From Euperipatoides rowelli (lineage: Eukaryota > Onychophora > Udeonychophora > Euonychophora > Peripatopsidae): DNA of 11,362 bases. Made by a program: the position numbers and the translations under genes. The stretch is from the NCBI GenBank assembly GCA_003024985.2, contig PXIH01S0016616.1; one strand, 5' to 3'. How positions within the stretch are numbered: position 1 is the stretch's first letter; the number at the start of each line of letters is the position of its first letter. Shown piece after piece: positions 7,843 to 11,362 of this stretch. The notes beneath the pieces are model-generated. The model searched no databases and was not told where the DNA came from. It saw only the letters and a list, made by a program, of their open reading frames with translations.

Positions 7843-8400
7843 TAGTCTAAAGATCCCAGTATATCCAAATTAACCAAGGACCTTAAGAGTTTGTCTGATG
7901 CCTCAGAAAATTATTATGTTGATGAAGATAAAATTATTTATAAAAAGGTGAAAATTGGAAAAAATCATGGAATTATATGGTATCAGTTCCAATGTCATTT
8001 CTATATTTCACAATAGTGAAAAATCAAGTCATTTCAGTTTCAATAAAGTATTGTGGAAGGTTAGGATGTATTTTATATGGAAAGGAATGAATAGGGACAG
8101 TGATCATTTCTTAAAGTGTAAAAAATGCCAATTTAGAATAGTCTATCATAAGCGTGTTCCATACCAACCACAAGCTCCACCGTCATTTCTATTTCAAAAA
8201 TTGTAAATGGACTTCTTGGGTCCATTTGAATGTAACAGAAGGACTGGAAAAAATACAAACTATTATTCATAGTCTAGATATTTTCACGTTTTGTTATAGC
8301 CATCACCACCAGGGACATGGATGCAAATACAATGTTGAGAACATATATTGAGAATGTCTATTCAATCTTTATTCATACATTTACAGAAACATTTTGATGT
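7843..8400 (+). pseudogene. Integrase relic of the gypsy element
   Basis: The N-terminal zinc finger is intact in one frame: His at 8009-8011, x6, His at 8030-8032, then the sequence around YFIWKGMNRDSDHFLKCKKCQ with C-x2-C at 8117-8128. That matches the HHCC domain that starts gypsy integrases. After a stop near 8203 and frame changes, pieces of the catalytic core start (MDFLG at about 8208, SLDIF near 8273) can be read until about 8400, after which similarity ends. The DDE core is therefore incomplete. There is no chromodomain or GPY/F module visible. Confidence 0.7.
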
Positions 8401-9260
8401 TAACTTGTAATCATTATCAATTGCGTACAATAATAAAAATTTATAGTCATCAGTTCAAATAATATATTCATAATAAAATAATAAAAATTAAATTCGGTTA
8501 ATACTGTTGATTAAGGTGAAAGAAATAAACAGCATTTATTATTTCAATTGGCTATAGTGTAACATCCTTGTATGAGTAATGTTTCCTAAAAACATTGTTT
8601 TGTGGTATCAAATTGCTGTGGTAGGTGTATCCAAATTGGTTAAGTACTATTGCCACACACTTTGTGTGAATTATTCAGATTTAATTTTTTTTACTTGCAC
8701 TTACTGAATGTAATTAGTTGCATAAACTGATAGATTTCTAGTTTCTTCCAACCAAAGGGTACATAAGGTTAATTTTCATTTTAAAAATACTGTTTGGAGA
8801 GGGCAAAACAAAATGGAAATCATTGAAGAGTCCAGCACTATTTATTAATCCAATTAGGCAATTAATTAAAAAAATAAAATAAAACATAATTTGAAAATAG
8901 GAAAAACGTATAAGATCTTAATGGATTTCAATATTATTTTGTCTTCTCCAAATTTTTTATCTATTTTTAAAAATTTACGGATTCCCTGTAAATGGAATCT
9001 GTGCAAAGTGAATGCAAATTTTTTACTTGTTTACATAGGGCAAATATAATAAATTTTAAAAATGGAATCAGTAAGTACAATATACTGTATGTTAACATAG
9101 CAGCACAAGTTTGAAAACTGATTCCCAAAGAATTATAGGGGGGAAAGTATGTACTGTTGTGAACTATATAATATGTATTAGAACTATTGTAATTAATAAT
9201 TTAATTTTATAGAGGGGTTAAAGATTTTTGAGTTTATGTAGTATAAAGATTTATCAATAA
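8401..9260 (+). other. AT-rich DNA, no gene recognised
   Basis: No exon, ORF or RNA gene is supported. A small inverted word pair GATTCC/GGAATC near 8990-9000 and a TATACTGTA at about 9080 are the only local patterns seen. The right part of the gypsy element (rest of integrase, 3' LTR) would be expected here but could not be identified. Confidence 0.4.
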
Positions 9261-9527
9261 AAAAAAAATATTTGGCTGCATCTGCAACAACATCCTATAG
9301 ATCAATTTAATATAACAACATTATCTTTGAGGGTGCTACTCAGACAAAGGAATGATGAAAGTGTTTATTTTGTAATCTTTGACAATCATAGCAATGCACA
9401 AGAACTTAATATTATAAAAAAAACTAATTTTGTTTTTTTGAAAGGGTCTAGAAATTTTTATAAAATAAGACATCATATTAAAAGAAAAGCACATGAGGAA
9501 ATTAGTAGAGTGACTAAGAATTTATAA
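9261..9527 (+). other. Unassigned 88-codon open frame
   Basis: The frame is open from a stop at 9258 to TAA at 9525-9527. It contains no ATG at its beginning, so it would have to be an exon piece or a pseudogene fragment. Its residue composition is protein-like, with QQHPIDQFNITTLSLRVLL at the start and a basic end, RHHIKRKAHEEISRVTKN. I do not recognise a family. It may be an unrecognised part of the retroelement upstream (same strand, about 900 bp after the integrase fragment), another TE, or chance in low-GC DNA. Nothing in the flanks gives a clear splice site pair. Confidence 0.25.
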
Positions 9528-9684
9528 GTATAGATCTATTTTATTGTACTGTATATATGCTGTATAGCCTATTATGTTGGTTTTCAATAAACTAACGAGA
9601 AAAGAGATAGAGGACTGGAAGATAAATATCCCACTTTTCATGGTTGTACTAACTTTAAGCCGATTAGAGTGCTTTCCCATTTAA

Positions 9685-9724
9685 ATTGTATAATATATTA
9701 TATTTTATATTATATTATATAATG
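9685..9724 (+). repeat. TATA-rich low-complexity tract
   Basis: An almost pure A/T stretch made of overlapping TATAT, ATTATA and TTATAT words, partly self-complementary, lies just upstream of a long pyrimidine run. Confidence 0.7.
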
Positions 9725-9730
9725 ATTTTT

Positions 9731-9752
9731 GTTTTTTCATTTTTTTTTTCAG
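9731..9752 (+). promoter_or_regulatory. Strong candidate splice acceptor
   Basis: GTTTTTTCATTTTTTTTTTC followed by AG at 9751-9752 is as good as the acceptor of the first WAP exon. No coding frame follows, so if used it would begin a non-coding or 3' UTR exon at 9753, possibly joined to the donor at 2645. That would make the gypsy relic and the degenerate array intronic. This is inference from splice-site shape only. Confidence 0.3.
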
Positions 9753-10468
9753 ATACATATTTTAAATGCTGGTCATTTAATTCTAACATCAGAAATCATA
9801 TGTTGACTCCAAAGAAATTTTAAAGATTATAAAAAATTTATGGAAGAACAAGTATTTCAAATTGGAACTTATTATAATGTAAAGCTGAAGAAAATGCAGT
9901 CAAGTATCATTTCCAACAAATTTATTCTTTTCCAACATATTTATTCAATATTAGGGCAAAACTATTGATTTGTCAATTTTATATATCTTTCTGAGAAGGA
10001 TTATTTATTAAATTATTTCCATTTTTTTAAATCATCTACATTGTAAAGTTTATAGAAATCTCTTATGTAAATACAATTTTCTTTTTTCTTTTTATTTCAT
10101 GAATTATTCAACTATTTTGACTTGTTTAAACACTTCAGTTTGGTGAAAAACTTCCAGTCTTTTTGTAGATTCAAATGCAGATATTTCTTGCTAATGTTCC
10201 AGGCTGCCTAGGGCTGTAATCATTTGCCTGTTCAAAAAAGATAATTTATCACTCATTTAACTTTAAACAGAATATAATCAATTTTATTAATAGAATCGGA
10301 ATATACATATTCTATGAATATAATTATTATGCTAATTTAGTTAAAATTAACCAATGAATGAAACAATATTTTTTTATCTTTAAATATTGCTTTAGGTCTA
10401 TCATCAAGGCAGTTTTTTTTTTTTTAAAGAAGAGAACAACAATTAGCCTATATATTAATGTACAATAT
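9753..10468 (+). other. AT-rich non-coding DNA, possible distal 3' UTR exon
   Basis: There is no coding potential on the + strand. An ATTAAA (10007-10012) followed by T-rich sequence could serve as a weak poly(A) signal for an exon starting at 9753. On the - strand, the only open frame (10327-10533) mixes unrelated DNA with the tail of the LINE and is not a gene. Confidence 0.3.
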
Positions 10469-10483
10469 ATCATCATCATCATC
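10469..10483 (-). repeat. (TGA/GAT)n 3' tail of the RTE LINE
   Basis: Five ATC units on the + strand (GAT on the element's strand) lie directly after the LINE's coding end and mark its 3' terminus. The neighbouring DNA to the left is unrelated, so the insertion boundary is at about 10469. Confidence 0.75.
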
Positions 10484-11362
10484 AGCCTATATAAATTCAC
10501 TGCTGGATAAAGGCCATCCCCAGATTTTTCCATGAATTTCTATCTTCAGCAATTCATTTCCAATCATATCCAGCAAACATTTTTATTTCATCCTTCCATC
10601 TGGCATTGGGTCTCCTTTGTGGTAGTTTTCTGTCTATTGAATCCTGTTGACTATTTCCATCAATTATTTTTTCATCTTGCAATATGCCCTTCCCATTTCT
10701 AATTTAAATTCTGTACTCTTTTAATAATATCAATCGTTTTTGTTTTGCACTAATTCATTCAATCATTTTTCTCTATCTATACAGGTTATTCCTATCATGC
10801 ACCTCTCCATATTTCTTTGTGTGGTTTGTAGTTTTTGAATCATATTCGCATTGAGTATCCAAGCTTCAGCACCATATGTAATCACTGGTAGTGCCCACTG
10901 GTCAAAAACATTTCTTTTGAGACATAAAGGAAGTTTTCCTTTTAAAATATTTCACACATCTGGTTTTCCCTTGTAGTGATCAATTGACCCAAATAAACTT
11001 AGTTGTTGACCTCTTCAATTATTATGCATTCACTTCAATCATTTTAGGCTGTAGATATTTATTGAACATCATTTGTTTTTTTCTAGATTTATTTTCAGAC
11101 CTGCTTTTGAGCTAGCTTCACTTAGGTCAATGATCTGTTTCTGTAATTCTTCTGGACTAGAAGAAAATAAAGCAAAGCATAGATGGTTCAAACAGGCTAT
11201 TTTATCCATAATCCAGCATGTTCTCATCCTAAAATACTAAAGACTTCTTCAAGTGTAGCTGTAAATAACTTTGGCGAGATTGTGTCACCTTGAAGATCTC
11301 CTTTTTGGATTTAAATCTTGTTGATGTCTTTATGTAGTTTCACTGTGGATGTTGCTTCTTAT
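10469..11362 (-). mobile_element. 3' part of an RTE-clade LINE, inactivated, running off the window
   Basis: Read on the - strand, this is the C-terminal half of the RTE-type reverse transcriptase ORF with its short 3' tail. Landmarks in order: EATSTVKLHKDINKI (from 11358), QGD (11292-11284) followed by TISPKLFTATLEEVF, then FA joined to LFSSSPEELQKQI (about 11176), SEASSKAGLKINLEKT, LPLCLKRNVFDQWALPVITY with TYGAE at 10879-10865, and near the end RRPNARWKDEIKMFAGYDW and LGMAFIQQ. The sequence finishes in (GAT)5 at 10483-10469, as is usual for RTE 3' ends, which are short and end in simple repeats. Several in-frame stops (for example at 10554-10556 and 10497-10499) and indels show it is dead. 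The 5' part lies beyond 11362. Confidence 0.88.

Larger units (their letters stand above)
5990..8400 (+). mobile_element. Ty3/gypsy-type retrotransposon pol relic
   Basis: Fragments in all three + frames follow in the order protease, reverse transcriptase, RNase H, integrase, which identifies a Ty3/gypsy element (copia elements have integrase before RT). Visible landmarks are DT-stop-ST (6029), ILGNDF (6230), FSKIDL (6808), YQDD (7006), CDTSSK (7386), GKKNILADMLSR (7726) and the HHCC zinc finger of integrase (8009-8128). Many frameshifts and stops make it inactive. The integrase core breaks off near 8400. No LTRs, gag or env were recognised, so the element is truncated or its ends are too diverged to see. 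A Penelope or DIRS assignment is excluded by the protease and integrase. Confidence 0.88.

Noticed and set aside
8154-8351. Separate 65-codon + strand frame as a gene
   Set aside because: It is one of the frame fragments of the integrase relic, not an independent gene.
10327-10533. Reverse-strand frame of 68 codons with a poly-Lys and poly-Met run
   Set aside because: It runs through the LINE's (TGA)n tail and out-of-frame coding end into unrelated AT-rich DNA; the Met run is just the translated simple repeat.
2650-11362. Further WAP exons downstream
   Set aside because: I looked on the + strand for cysteine-rich frames with a CC pair and flanking splice sites and found none.

Overview
The window looks like AT-rich nuclear DNA of a metazoan (roughly 30% GC by eye). 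It has spliced exons with canonical GT/AG borders and long pyrimidine tracts, long introns, animal-type retroelement relics and many low-complexity AT tracts. There is no operon structure, no ribosome binding sites and no long ORF, so this is not prokaryotic. An invertebrate seems more likely than a vertebrate, from the base composition and the RTE-type LINE sequence. That is inference, and I cannot name the species.

The only recognisable host gene lies on the + strand in the first quarter. Two coding exons (705-857 and 2482-2639) are separated by a phase-1 intron. Each encodes one complete eight-cysteine WAP (whey acidic protein, four-disulfide core) domain. The second exon carries the stop codon. 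The start codon and signal peptide must lie upstream, probably outside the window. Just after the stop there is a strong GTAAGT donor. Further on there are two foldable inverted repeats and a good polyadenylation site near 3116-3166. The 3' end could therefore be unspliced (about 0.5 kb UTR) or spliced into a distant non-coding exon such as the one suggested at 9753.

The rest is intergenic or 3'-intronic DNA filled with decayed repeats. There is a GATA-rich stretch (about 3060-3110) and a candidate TA-flanked Tc1/mariner-like MITE (3796-4016) with a partial relative at 4184-4250. A degenerate array (about 4430-5030) combines GGAAGTGAYRTCAT-like and CCATCTTG-like motifs. A Ty3/gypsy-type pol relic (about 5990-8400, + strand) keeps the order protease, RT, RNase H, integrase but is broken by many stops and frameshifts. 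At the right edge, the 3' end of an RTE-clade LINE (10469 to beyond 11362, - strand) is also inactivated and ends in a (TGA)n tail.

The most unusual points are: the in-frame stop of the second WAP exon lies across what looks like a former splice donor that would make both WAP exons exactly 153 nt and phase 1-1; the ETS/CRE/YY1-like degenerate array; and specific catalytic lesions in the two retroelements (DT-stop-S in the protease, in-frame loss of the aspartates of the LINE RT). I did not find convincing evidence of a wholly new biological system.
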